Shown here one piece after another: positions 35,225 to 47,489 of a stretch of DNA of 64,000 nt. The notes below the pieces were generated by a model. It saw only the letters and a list, made by a program, of their open reading frames with translations. It was not told where the DNA came from and did not search any database. A program made the translations under genes and the position numbers. The stretch is taken from NCBI GenBank assembly GCA_034440575.1, contig JAOTOL010001451.1, positions 1-64,000 on the forward strand, in the 5' to 3' direction. Position 1 is the stretch's first letter, and the number at the start of each line of letters is the position of its first letter. The DNA comes from Imbricaverruca yamaguchii. Its lineage: Eukaryota; Arthropoda; Thecostraca; Neoverrucidae.

Positions 35225-35745
35225 GGCCGTCCGTCGTAAGTGCGGCCGCCGCCAACACTGGCGTGCCGTCGTAAGTGCGGTTGTCGTGGCACCGGCGTAC
35301 CGTCGTAAGTGCGGCTGTCATGGCACCGGCGTACCGTCGTAAGTGCGGCTGTCATGGCACCGGCGTACCGTCGTAAGTGCGGCTGTCATGGCACCGGCGT
35401 ACCGTCGTAAGTGCGGCTGTCATGGCACCGGCGTACCGTCGTAAGTGCGGCCGCCGCCAACACTGGCGTACCGTCGTAAGTGCGGCTGTCGTGGCACCGG
35501 CGTACCGTCGTAAGTGCGGCCGCCGCCAACACTGGCGTACCGTCGTAAGTGCGGCTGCCGCCAACACTGGCGTGCCGCCGTAAGTGCGGTTGTCGTGGCA
35601 CCGGCGTACCGTCGTAAGTGCGGCTGTCGTAGCACCGGCGTACCGTCGTAAGTGCGGCTGTCATGGCACTGGCGTACCGTCGTAAGTGCAGCCCCCGCCA
35701 ATACTGGCGTGCCGCCGTAAGCGCGACCGCCGTGCCACCGGCCGA
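35225..35745. repeat. 34/35-bp minisatellite, about 15 copies
   Basis: Two alternating forms share GGCGTACCGTCGTAAGTGCGG: one continues CTGTCATGGCACC, the other CCGCCGCCAACACT. The mix of forms suggests unequal exchange between two subfamilies. It is not related in sequence to the 34-bp array at 17000. GTAAGT recurs in each unit and resembles a splice donor, but this is probably coincidental. Confidence 0.93.
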
Positions 35746-35957
35746 CATGTAGGTACTAGGCCGGACAGATTGTGCCCTCCTAACCAGAGGCCGGTAAGCG
35801 GTGCTTCTGCCATCGCGGCCATTTCTGTGTAATGACTCCCAGATAAGTTCGCCGGTACGACTCGCGGGTGTTTCACGAGATCACTAAAGCACCGCCCGCC
35901 TGAGTTTCGGCTGGTTCATCGCCGTGTCGCCGCTGTAGCCTAATTACTTGTACGACC

Positions 35958-36012
35958 GTGTTTGTGTTTGTGTTTGTGTGTGTGTGTGCGTTTGTGTTTG
36001 TGTTTGTGTTTG
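35958..36012. repeat. (TGTGTT)n microsatellite
   Basis: GTGTTT repeats interrupted by a GT run, about 55 bases. Confidence 0.9.
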
Positions 36013-36079
36013 CTTCACCTGTCTGCTTTCTGACACGGGGCAAGAATAGTCATCGTAAAGTAGAAAGTCCCTCGACGTC

Positions 36080-36126
36080 AAATGCAATACAATGCAGGAA
36101 AGCAACAGAATGCAATGCAATGCAAT
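36080..36126. repeat. (AATGC)n microsatellite, imperfect
   Basis: AATGCAATACAATGCAGG and AATGCAATGCAATGCAAT recur over about 45 bases. Confidence 0.75.
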
Positions 36127-36644
36127 ATCCGCCAATATAGCTGGAAATCCGCCAGTCCATGTGCCGTCGCAGTGTCGCGACCGGGGACAATCAATGGCTA
36201 TTTACACGAACAGCTTAGCCGCCTCGGGTCATCTCGAATAGTTGCTGCCGGACTCTAAATGGCCGCGACAAGCACAAGCCTCTCAAGCGGTCGGAGTCAT
36301 TTGGCTGGTAACATCACGACAACGACATAAGCTAGACATATGCACTATTCTCGGCAATAAAATGGCGTCAGCTCATGGTAGCTTGCCAATAAAAGCAGAC
36401 TGTGACCGGACACACTGCTGTGAGATCACCCCATAGCGCCTCGACTGCTTGCTACAAATTGGAGCCGTCGACGTTCTCACGCCCAGTGTGCCTGCTGGTT
36501 GTCATGAGGATCTTGTTTCGTCTGATTAGTTTGGTTTCGTTCGTGTAACTTATGGCGCATACAAATGTATTTTTATAAGCTAGAGTTCATGTATATTCAT
36601 ACATAGGGAGCATTCATACGCAGGCGCACACGCACGCATGCAAG

Positions 36645-36647
<3 letters not shown>
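36127..36647. other. No recognisable gene
   Basis: Unique-looking sequence with short unsupported frames, bounded by the AATGC and TA microsatellites. Confidence 0.4.

Positions 36648-36708
<61 letters not shown>
36648..36708. repeat. (TA)n microsatellite
   Basis: About 60 bases of uninterrupted TA. Confidence 0.95.
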
Positions 36709-36713
<5 letters not shown>

Positions 36714-36979
36714 TAAGCTTGTCGAGACTTCTCTTTATTTCAAAGCTTCGTCAGTTTGAGAGCACGTCACACCGCAAGTACGTCAAATAATTCCTTGGAT
36801 TTTAGAAGATCACGCGACAAAACTTGCACACTTCCTCCTTCCTTTGGATACATAAATTTCACACTCGATGGTGCACACACGATGCACGTCAACTTTCCAT
36901 AGCACAAATTGTCCTTTCACCATTTCACAGCATGCATGTTACTGCTTCAGTTTGTCCCACATATGGAAAATTGCTTAAC

Positions 36980-37237
36980 ATAAAAACAAACAATACTGTA
37001 AAAATTGAGAACAATGATTCCCACCGTGATTTTTTGACCACGTGTAAACGAGAGCAGCTCATCCCAAGAGGGTTCCAGCTGAAATGGGTGTGCAATTATG
37101 GAGAGGACACAGATGTGGGTGCCATTCTTGCTGCTGGTTCGCTTAATTTGATAAAGCGGTATCGTGAGCTGTCAGATGAAATAAAAATAACGCTACAGGA
37201 GGAGTTCGGCTCCATTCAAGAAGCAATTATCAGATAA
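36980..37237 (+). pseudogene. Fragment of an unidentified, probably element-encoded protein
   Basis: The frame 36824-37237 is open for 137 codons. From about codon 55 it looks protein-like: HRDFLTTCKREQLIPRGFQL, then KWVCNYGE, ILAAGSLNLIKRYRELSDEI and KITLQEEFGSI. The pattern 'FL..C....LIP.GF..K' followed by an amphipathic helical stretch resembles N-terminal regions I associate with Penelope-like and other mobile-element proteins in invertebrates, but I cannot name the family securely. The upstream part and start codon are not supported. It ends at a TAA at 37235. Confidence 0.35.
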
Positions 37238-38046
37238 TTAACAAAAGAACAGGAAAAGACACAATTATAATTGTTGTATAAACCGTGAACTGCCCGCGCA
37301 AGACTTTTACGCACAAAATCGTCCAAACTGAAAAAGTTGCTGGAAAAAAAGATAAATGGTGCCAACGGAGGGAAGGTGAGAGCCGAGATCGAGCAAGGGC
37401 CAAAATCACGGATGCCGGATCGAGGCTTAACGTTCCTAGTGCACGGAAGCACCCTTCAGGGTTTGGCACAGGGTCTCTACAACGTCACTTACCAATTGTT
37501 CATGGCTTACTTGACCCGAACGCCACCTTCAGTGTGCGTCTCCATCCTGCAATAAATCGCACGGGACGGGGCTGGACAGCTTTCTTCAGTTTACGCGGAA
37601 TCCGCGGAATTCGTGAGGAATAGACAAAGAACGACATATGACGTCAGCGTCCACGGAATTCGGTGACGGCACGTGACAAAGAACGCAGTCTAATGCAGAC
37701 CAGCGCTCCAACGAGCCGAGCTACAGGGGCGGCAAGATCTGTAGGCTGTTCTGTCAGAATCAGTCCGCGGACGGTTTCAGTCTACGTCATACTTGCGTCA
37801 GCACATTCGCGTTGCGTCATTTGTTCGGAACACTCGGTGATAAAACAAGTCACGCTAAGCTGGCAAGCTGCCAAGATATTTTCAGCTTCGCATAACGTGT
37901 TCTTCATCGAGTGCGTCGGACATATGGCGCGGCAAGAATGCGCTGATGAAGGAGCGATATAGTACCGACACTGTCTACAGACATATGAATGTTTTTAAAC
38001 CTCGCGTCTAGTTCTGATAATTTGATGAAGATATATATACATATGT
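37238..38046. other. No recognisable gene
   Basis: Unique-looking sequence. Overlapping frames of up to 112 codons on both strands have no identified domain. Confidence 0.4.
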
Positions 38047-38110
38047 CGCTATGTCATATGTATATATAGACATAGCGATATATATAACGTATATATATAT
38101 ATATATATAA
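38047..38110. repeat. Short hairpin in TA-rich sequence
   Basis: CGCTATGTC and GACATAGCG are inverted around ATATGTATATATA (about 38047-38077), followed by TA repeats. A small cruciform-capable site in an AT-rich tract. Confidence 0.6.
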
Positions 38111-38659
38111 GATATATAGGATATATTTAATTGAAGAAAAAAATTCGTAGATTGAGTGCCCTTCGTAGTCGCTATGCTGTAGCTACATTAATTGTTTGCG
38201 GTAGAGGACACGTACTGGCTTCAAACATAGTTTACGGAATGCCTAGGAGTGCTTCGATGCATTGCTGGCGACGACGGAAAGTCTACTTCCCCATATTCAC
38301 AAAGCAAAAGTGCATATGAGCGAGCCGAGACCACACTGATCCCACAGAGTATGACCTAATCGTAGCCATTCTTGAAACTTCGTGAACTTTTCAGTCAGAG
38401 CACCTTAAATTTCCCATTCGTCAATGAGGCCAATGTTTCCGCTTCAACCATGCATTTCTGCCAGTTTGACTCCCAGTATTTCCGGTGAAGTACGTACAAT
38501 GCTTGTTCACAAAGGACGTTGTTGCGATTTTTGCGGACCTGTACAGCTCACCGTGGCCAGTCGGTCTGTCATTAGTCACTATTTATTTATTTATATATTT
38601 CACAATGCATGCCCTCCACGTGCAGTGGCTGTTATAGACAGTCTGGGTATAACTCACAG

Positions 38660-40470
38660 ATATTTACAAAGAAAGGATAGATTTGTGGTCAATAGTGGGA
38701 GCAGATGCGCAACAAACATTCGTACGCCAACATAATACAATATACATATCACTTTCCGCACTACATAAACCGTACTTGCAACACGAGCTATACACGAGTG
38801 GTCTGTAGAAGTGACAGGAAAGCGATGGCCTAAAGGTGACTTCATAGTGTACACATATCCATGGTGTAAGTTTTTTGTGTGACAAGTGTTGTTCGTGGAT
38901 ATACGCTAGTGCATGTTTCTTGAAGTTAGACAGCCTCGATGTTTTTATTTCAGTAGGAAGTTTGTTGTAGTGGAAGACAGACGAGTAGAGAAATCTCGTC
39001 CGGCCAGCCTCTCTGTATATGGCTGGCAGGTGCAGGTGGTCGTCTGCACATGTGTGACGGTTTCGCAGGGTAGAGTTTATAGTGATTTGACCGGCAATGT
39101 GCGTAGGCTCACCCGTCAGAATGATCTTGAGGAGCAAAGTGAGACTGAAGCAGATACAGATCAGCTGCAGTGAGGAGACCCAACTCGTTTCGGGAATCAG
39201 AAATATGATCAATTTCCGTAGACCTGACACGACTCTAGTGGCGAAGTTGCCTAGTCTGGATGTTTGCCGACGACCCGTTCCCCTAAACAGATATGCAGCA
39301 TCGGATATTGGATATAATTAGGCTATTCACTATAGTGAAGAGGGTACTGGTCGGTAGATGGTGACGCAGATGGCTCAAGGCCAGAAGGAACCCAGTGCAT
39401 TTGCGGACTACAACAGCTACATGGGAATCCCATGACATGTGATCAAATGTCACCCCAAGGTTCTTACACGAATGCCTCTCATGTATCACGTCGTCCCTAA
39501 AGCACACTCTTATCGGAGTAATACTACGCAGATTTTGACGCGATCCAAGAGTACGAAGCTGAGGTTTGGTCGGGTTTACCTTCAAGCTGTGATCCAGGAA
39601 GTAGTCGTAGAGTTGGCTCAGACATGTCTCCATCTGACATCAGATTTGGGAGATCAGATTTCCGTCCGGAGATGAGGACCTGGGTGTCGTCTGCGAACTG
39701 GGTGACATGTGCTACCGGGACTTGCAAACTGAGGCCGCTCGAAAAAATGCAATAGAGAAGTGGACCTAATGATGAGCCTTGATACCTATGTTGTTTGCGA
39801 GAAAGGAGGAGAGATGCCTGTTTCCGTGTTGATCTGAGACGCTAACAGCCTGCGTGTGACCTCCCAGATATGCTCTTAACCAGTCGGTATCGATTCCATG
39901 GAGTTCTAGTTTGGTGAACAGTTTGGTGTGGTCTATTACATCGAAACATTTACTGAGGTCCATAATACAAAGGAGGGCTACTTCTGAACGGTCCATTGCT
40001 GCTAGTATTTCGTCCGTGACTGAGATAAGAGCGGTTTCCGTAGAGTGGCGTGGTCTGAGGCCGTGCTGAGTTTGGGCCAGTAGGTGGTTTGAGTTTAGGC
40101 AGTGATAGTTGTTTCTGCACTATCCTCTCAGTGATCTTGGCGATAACCGGAGCCAATGAGATGGGTCTAAAATTAGAGGGATCCGAAGGATCTCCTGAAT
40201 TGTGAATGGGAGTTACTATTGCCTGTTTCCAAGTGGAGGAGATATCAGCTGTAGTCAGGCATGTGTTTATAATGTCGAGCAGCACTTCGCCGATAAAAAA
40301 AGAACAGAAATTTGATAACCTTAATACAGATCCCGTCGGTCCGCACGCACTTGTGCTTCTCATGTCTGACGATTTTGGCTAGCTGTTCAATAGATATGGG
40401 TGATACTTTATAGGAACTGGTAGAGACGAGCGATACCCGGCAACTGGGAGATCTGTGTTCAGGCATGTTT
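38660..40470 (-). pseudogene. LINE reverse transcriptase, antisense, decayed (CR1/L2-like)
   Basis: Read from 40470 downwards: WKQAIVTPIHNSGDPSDPSN and FRPISLAPVIAKITERIVQK (about 40230-40120), then LLCIMDLSKCFDVIDHTKLF (39970-39910), LRAYLGGHTQAVSVSD (39880-39830), a region where the usual GVPQGSxLGP is corrupted, then HVTQFADDTQVLISG (39710-39665) with an intact ADD box, NLGVTFDHMSWDSHV (about 39455-39410), SHLRHHLP (39375-39350), and the C-terminal FHYNKLPTEIKTSRLSNFKK (about 38965-38906). Stops and frame changes separate these pieces. A different subfamily from the LINE at 27.6 kb, and closer to the relic at 55.7-57.6 kb. Confidence 0.85.
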
Positions 40471-40549
40471 GCCTGGCGTTTGACCTCTGCTGATACTTTT
40501 GGTCCGACGCTAACAAAATATTGATTGAGCTGCTCAGATACAACATGTC

Positions 40550-40815
40550 ATGTCACTAGAATACAACATGTCATGTGACATACCTGCACCAGAGTCGGGC
40601 CTGCCACCAGTTACGCAGATACACCATGTCACGTGATTTGCACCAGAGCCGGGCCGGTCGGTCGGTCGATCATCAGCCACGCGGATACATTTTATGTCAC
40701 ATGACTTACCTGCCCCAGGGCCGGTTGGCCGGTTGGCCGGTAGCCAGTCACGAGGATGCGTGTCACGTGATTTGCTTGCCCCAGGGCCGGGCTGGTCGGC
40801 CGGAGCGGAAGGGAT
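40550..40815. repeat. Approximately 65-bp tandem repeat, 4 copies
   Basis: Each unit carries CATGTCACGTGAYTTRC, then CTGCCCCAGGGCCGG or CTGCACCAGAGTCGG, then GCCACGCGGATAC or CAGTCACGAGGATGC. Short internal GGTCGGTC and GGTTGGCC repeats vary the length. It abuts the 5' limit of the antisense LINE. Confidence 0.75.
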
Positions 40816-43800
40816 CGTGACAGGCGACATCCTCGCTCAGCTACTGTGACGACATTCGGCACGGTGGATTCCAATTTGTACTGCATTAATTCAGCATATG
40901 AGTACAGTTTTATCCGGGTGAACCTAATTTCGGCCGAAGTCATTGACTTCGACTGCGTGAGTGCTCAAATCGAAAGCATTATTGCTGAAGTTGAGATCAG
41001 TTATCGAATATGGCTCACGGTAGTAAGTATGAGCGCACCGTTGAAATGTCTCAAGCCGCTATAATCATGAAATGTCTGCATTTTCGCCGAAATGTACGTA
41101 ATAAAATACATGACTTAAAGGACTGTCAAGAAACCATAGGCTATGATTGTCCCACAATTGTTCTGTCGCACAGATGCTGCCCGACCACACGCTGGTTGGA
41201 AGGCAGCCCCATTACCCACGTCTCGCACTCCATTGACCATCCCTGATGGTGCATTATCCTGGTATGAATACGCACTTAGGACGTCACAGATTGACGATAG
41301 ACTTCTAGGCGTGATTTCGTCATGAAAACTTGCCATCAGTGTTCAGCAAAGAAGTAGTTTAAATAGTTCACGGATGATGCTAGAGAGCGAACTAGGAGGA
41401 AATCAGCGGTACCACAGCTGTATCTGGCAAGCTCCCTTCATGTATTTTTTCTTCATTATCGGTTTGTTGTGCTATGCGATTTAGGATAACCTTGGTGCGA
41501 TTTAAATTATAATGAGATTTCCCACGTTTTCAGCGGTTGGAAATTCGGCTTTAACAATCGAAACAATTAAGCAATTGCAGTGGCGTATGCCTTTCCCAGG
41601 GAAATGTGAATATATGGTACTTTGCGTGATAGAAGATCCACAATTGCGCCATGGTATGAGGTGCTGTCGTACCGTCAAGTATATAAGTATATTTTGGAGG
41701 ATGAAGGACTTAATCAACCGACAGATGGCATAAAAGGCGCTAATGCTACTTTGAACACAGCCTTGCAGATTTATTCACGTGCAACCTTCTCATTTTTTCG
41801 ACATCCTTCCAGTTCAGGGGATTATGAAAATCAGCATTTGAAGAATGCAATTTTTAATTCACAGTTAAAGTTCATCCGATTGTGTGACATCCATTTATAT
41901 CACCTTTTTTTTGTTCTTGTAGTGTGATATTATATATTACTCAACGGTGCTAGAAAAGGAATTTTTGATGTCGAGTTCTAACAAGCATTTTGCACAAGTT
42001 TTGTTGCACAAGGTCGAGTGAAGAGTATATTTTTTTAAAGAGACATTATTTCCAAAGCAAATGCTTAGTGGGGTATTTCTCGTGCCGTCGTTTGCCTAAC
42101 TTTAATGGATATAATACATGGTCAACTTATTACTGCGCTTCTTTGGGCTTAGTTAAAAAGTCACGAATTATAGGACGCAGGAATGATTGTGATTTTTACC
42201 TAAAATGAATTCAATCGAAATGTGGTTTAAATGTAATTAAATAAAGAACACAATTGAGACGCCTTATCGGAGGATGCCGAGAGTGAGGGTGCTGTATAAC
42301 AATTGTCCACACTTATATTCTGCACCCTTGTATAGACCAGTTGGTGGGCAATTATGTTTTGATAGCATGCAAATATCAACTACACTACCAGCGGCATGAA
42401 AATGCCTACATGTAGCTCGTGTTTAACTCGCAGCGCAAATTAATTTTCATACTCGCTCGTCGTATAGTTCATCTTATTCACAGATTCAAATATGTTTAAA
42501 TGTCACGAAGTAAATAGCTCGACACTGGGTTGATCAGGGAGTGTTCGCACGTATGTGGACACGTTGAAGTCCATGGATAAGCTAAATGTGTTCAAACCGT
42601 CGCAAGGGGAGAAACAAAAGGCTCTGTGGTTGCCAGTTGGTTAATCAAATTCTGGGAGTTAAATTTCCAAAAGGCAGAAAGTTACGAATGATTACTGAAT
42701 ATTGCTATGGTCAAAGGAAACCAGTGTTCCGACTAAACCCCAAAGTAAGGCAGGAATCTCAAGTATACTCGAGCATCCTTGAACTCTCATGGCTCACTTT
42801 CTTTAACCTAAAGGTCGTGCAATGTGCCCAACAATACTCACGAGACTGTGTGTGAAAATTGTCCTTGCAGGAGAAGGCACTAATTGACAGCTGATTTTAA
42901 CGGGGCAACGGACAGGAAGGAAATATACTTTACATAGGAAAGTAGGCTATGAAACACGTACAGATGGCATAGAAGGAAAAGTAAAATCGATAAAATTGAT
43001 TGAAGTACATTTGTCCAAAGTACTTTTCTTTCTGAACATATCTTCGTGAACAAAAATACGATGAAAAAGTATCACATTTGAGATGAAAATGACACAGGCG
43101 ATGCAAACAAACAGACAAGTGTTGCAAACCAGTTCTTCACTATCTGACTCCCGCTCCCTCCCGCCCCCAATAGACTAAGCATAAATCTGCCTTTACACAC
43201 AGCCGTAAATCCAAGAGTGGTTGATGGGGACGATATCAGATGAACTAAGCTGAGGATTATATGGACGTTGCAGTGCAGCGCACTCGGTAAGTTACTGCCC
43301 CGATAGCTAGGTTGGTAGAACATTCACCCTCGTTGCGGCCCCCCCCTCCGTTCTGACAAGACAAGGCGGAGTACGCACACCAGCTCACATTTAGCCATCG
43401 ACTGAGCCGAGTCTGCCAAAAGCCACCGTCAGAAGGTCAGCAGCAAGACAGCGGGGTAGCAGCATCATAATGGTGGTTTAGTGGGTGATTAGTTTGTTTC
43501 TGGCATGGCATAGCTTCGCGTCTTTTGTGAGTGCCCGAAGAGCCCTTTTGCAATGCATCGACACCCACAATAGTTGCTGAATCTGCTAAGTATGTATGTG
43601 TGCACTGTATGAGATCCATGCAACTACCACGTGGGCACCCGACCGACTGTCGCAAAACAGCACATGAGATCCTTAGATCCAAAAGCACGTCAGATCCCCT
43701 GGAAATTGTGTTCTTCAATTGAGATTTGCCAGTTGGGTATCAATCTAAAGGTAGGCACCCGAATGGCTCTGCGTAGGATGGTCTCGGCGACTGCATACGT

Positions 43801-44486
43801 TTTCCGTGAAATCTGAGACCTAACCTGGTGACACCGTATGCAGCTTTGAATGCGTTTCTGAGCACCGACCACGCCTGTCGAATGGTGAACACGAAGGCCA
43901 ATTACAATAAGGGTAGAGGCTGCTGAGCACAAGCCCACGCCTGCTATGAGCTGAGCCATTCAGGAGGTACTTTCAGTATACTTTCAGTTTATAACACTCA
44001 TTCCCAGAATTGGAGGTAATGTTGTTAAATTTCATCTCCTCTGCTGCACATCGTACCTGCAGTTAAATCTGAACTGCTCCCTGCCGAGTTCCCGTAAATG
44101 GTTGTAAATGGCTCCCGTAAACCGCTCATTCTGAAGCTCGTACAATTACATCGAATCCGGGCGGAAGGAGGTATGTATGCATGTGTCCCGTGGAAGTCCT
44201 CCACATACCAGAGCATTACATGGGGATCACTACTTCAGGTTGGACGAGTCAATGTGTAGGACAATTAATCATCAACAGGTTTTCTGTCAAATGGTGGTTG
44301 ATGAATGGGATAGGCTCGCTACCGATGTAGAAGGGAGACCCTTGTTGAATGTACTCTAAAATAGGGTGGGGAAATTCATTCGGTTATAAAATATTGTCTC
44401 TTACATCTAATTGGTGATGGACGGGTGATTTATAATAGTTGTAATACACTCTCCAGGCCCCTTTAAACATACATGGATGGAGAGAA

Positions 44487-44489
<3 letters not shown>
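40816..44489. other. No recognisable gene (about 3.7 kb)
   Basis: The longest stretch without an identifiable repeat or element. It is moderately AT-rich, with only short frames (up to about 100 codons) lacking known domains. If a host exon exists in the window it could hide here, but I see no support. Confidence 0.4.

Positions 44490-44575
<86 letters not shown>
44490..44575. repeat. (TA)n microsatellite
   Basis: About 85 bases of uninterrupted TA, flanked by AGAGAAAGAGA and a purine-rich GAAAGAGAGGGGGAAAGG stretch. Confidence 0.95.
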
Positions 44576-44578
<3 letters not shown>

Positions 44579-44710
44579 GTAGACAGAAAGAGAGGGGGAA
44601 AGGACGGGAGAGGAAGACAGAAAAAGAAGGTTATGGAAAGAAAAAGTTCTATATACATCAGTAGGTAGACTAGACACGGTCAATCTGCAAATTATTTGCG
44701 GTGGGGTGTG

Positions 44711-45125
44711 GTGTCAAATACCGTACCTGCAGCGGCGGAGCGGCCTGCCTCTGGTGTCAGATACCGTACCTGCGGCGGCGGAGCGGCCTGCCTCTGGTGT
44801 CAGATACCGTACCTGCAGCGGCGGAGCCTGCCTCTGGTGTCGTACCGTACCTGCGCGCGGCGGCCTGCCTCTGGTTAATACCGTACCTGCAGCAGCGAGC
44901 GGCCTGCTCTGTGTCGATACCGTACGCCGGGCGTTATACCGTACCTGCAGCAGCGGAGCGGCCTGCCTCTGGTGTCAGATACCGTACCTGCAGCAGCGGA
45001 GCGGCCTGCCTCTGGTGTCAGATACCGTACCTGCAGCAGCGGAGCGGCCCGCCTCTGGTGTCAGACACCGTACCTGCAGCAGCGGGGAGCGGCCCGCTTC
45101 CGGCATCAGATTCTGTACCCGCAGC
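44711..45125. repeat. 43-bp minisatellite, about 9 copies
   Basis: The unit is GATACCGTACCTGCAGCAGC followed by GGAGCGGCCTGCCTCTGGTGTCA in parts. Copies between about 44820 and 44940 are broken by small deletions; the flanking ones are regular. The 185-codon plus-strand frame is a product of the repeat. Confidence 0.93.
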
Positions 45126-47489
45126 AGCACATTGGGACTGTTCAGGCGACTTCATCCGGAATAGGTTGAGCTTCGGCCCGAGGAGCTCTTCCAGGCGCCG
45201 TCCACCATATCTCGAAAACGAATTTTCCAAATTAATACCCTCAGGTCTCAGATTTTGATGAAAATCTGCATACCGGGTTACATAAGACCCTGAAACAATT
45301 GTTGGTCGTTTCAGCTCAATCGGAGCAGCGGTTCACGAATTATATCCAAAGGCCAAACTTAAGGAGCCGATATCTTAGTGTAATGTAGGTATGAATTATA
45401 CAAAACTATATATCGTTGGAATCGCAATGAGCTCGTCATTCGATTCCTGGGGTCAGTTCTTGGTTTGCGGAGATTTTGAAAATATGACCCCGTGACCTCA
45501 GGTAAAGTGACCTGTGGTGACTTTAGAACTTTTAACATGGGAGCCTATGGAGGATGACTCCCACTTCAGTTGTGCTCTCCCAATGCCTTCGCATATTGCG
45601 TTTCTCCCAAACAATTTTAAGAAGCCAATAATCGTATTTGGAACCATATGTTTCATACACTTATGAGGTGCCAAGCTTTACACGCGTCCTGAAATTACAA
45701 AGACTACTTTTGTTATGAGTAGCATAACTTTGAAGCAACACGGAGCTGCACTTATAGCAAGTTGGGCAGGTTGTATCTTACGATTGGTTACAATTATGGA
45801 AGTATTATGTGCATCAGCTCATATGTAGAGCTTCCTGTTCAGTTGTGGGTGCATGGAAATCACAATACGAAAATGCACCCCTATCTTCAGTTGTGTAAGC
45901 GTAACATGGGGCCCATGTCCTGGACATCGTTATCCAGAACCTGATTGTACCCGAAATATTTTCCAATCCTGTATTGCCAAGCAATTTAAAGAAACTATGA
46001 ACATAACCGGCCATAATAGTAGCTTTGATAAGGATGCATAGTTAAACATGTGGTCATAACTGGAATCATAATGGCGCAGTGTAAGCACAGTGCCAGATCC
46101 AGAATGCACGGAAAATGACTGCAACTGAAACCATGTCAACCTCGTGGGTATTTTATTTGAAGACCCATTGACCATTGCAAACTACTACACAAACGCAATG
46201 TGAAAGAGGTTGGAGGAGGGTTGGTCGTGCACTGCTTCAGTCGATGTGCAGGCCTATGACGGTTTATCAATCAACGCAGACTCATCTCCACTCATTCAAC
46301 TGTTTCATCTCCAACAAAAAGGACAATCGGGTGGTGTGCAGCCCATTGAAAATAAAACGTTTTGGCCCGGTATCAGCTGCATATAAAGTATGCCAATCAT
46401 TGATTCAGGATGCTACTTCCTGTAATGTCTCGACATTATAGGTGGTAAGTAATCAAACCTGGTCGATGCACCCTAAGCTCAAGTAGCCAACCAATGTCTC
46501 GAAATTCAGACTAGAAAGTGTTTCAACCCCTACATTGCATCACTTGGCTTGATATGAAGTCAGCCTGGCCCAGGAAGATGCATGAACTGATCAAATTATT
46601 TTACGGGTGCATCTGATATTTTTTTTATGGATAATTCCTATTTTGTTGTGTGGTCATAGGAACTAGGGTACCAGTTAGACATATCACCACATTATGTTAG
46701 AAATACATAGTTGATTATGCTGGAATTTGCAGGCTTATCTATCTGTCTCCGTATTGAAGGTGCTTTCTCTTTAAACTGGAAAAATATGCATTCTCGGAGA
46801 ACTCCGTAAGATAGAATGGGGACTGTGGGCGCTTTTTATAAGCTAGATTTTACCTCTACAAATCATAGTTGTGAAAAAATTAGACAGTGAATGAATGCAT
46901 TTTGAACTGCAGTTCCCAACGACGTTTGCGACGACAGTTGCGCATATTCCGTGAACAGCGGTGGTGGGCAGCGCACTTTCTGCATTGTCCTCCCTTAATA
47001 TACGAGGGTTGGCGTAGCTCGTGAACATAACCGTTACGAGTCATTACACACAATGAAGCAAAGTATGGAAATATTTTACAGAAACAAGATATATACGATG
47101 CACATCGCTAACCATATCGCATATCGCATGCATATCGCTAACCATGCATATCGCTAACAACGCACATACAGCTTCATGGTCGCATTACGCAACTAGTTAT
47201 GCCCAGATGCGAGAACATACCTCCGACAGCGCCCCGACAGTTACTCACTGTGGGATTACTAACGCAAGGATGCGGCGCTCGGCTCTGGGCGTGTCATTTG
47301 CACCGCTTCAAACTGCGCTGCACTCGGGCGCGCCGATACTGCGCCGCAGCGCATCCAGTGTTCCCAGTGTCGGCTTAGATCGCCGGCAGGTGTATGTGCA
47401 CGGTGGTCGGCGGCAACGTCTCAATCTCACAGGCCGGTGTCCAGTAAACTAGCCTTCGCCCATGCTTCGTATCACCCGCAGTTACACGG
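45126..47489. other. No gene; short ATCGCTAACCAT repeat at 47100-47160
   Basis: Mostly unique sequence. Around 47100-47155 the phrases CATCGCTAACCATATCGCAT and CATATCGCTAACCATGCATA form a short imperfect tandem. No coding signal. Confidence 0.4.

Noticed and set aside
35225..35745. Recurring GTAAGT as splice donors
   Set aside because: Present once per repeat unit because of the repeat; no exons or acceptors are visible around it.
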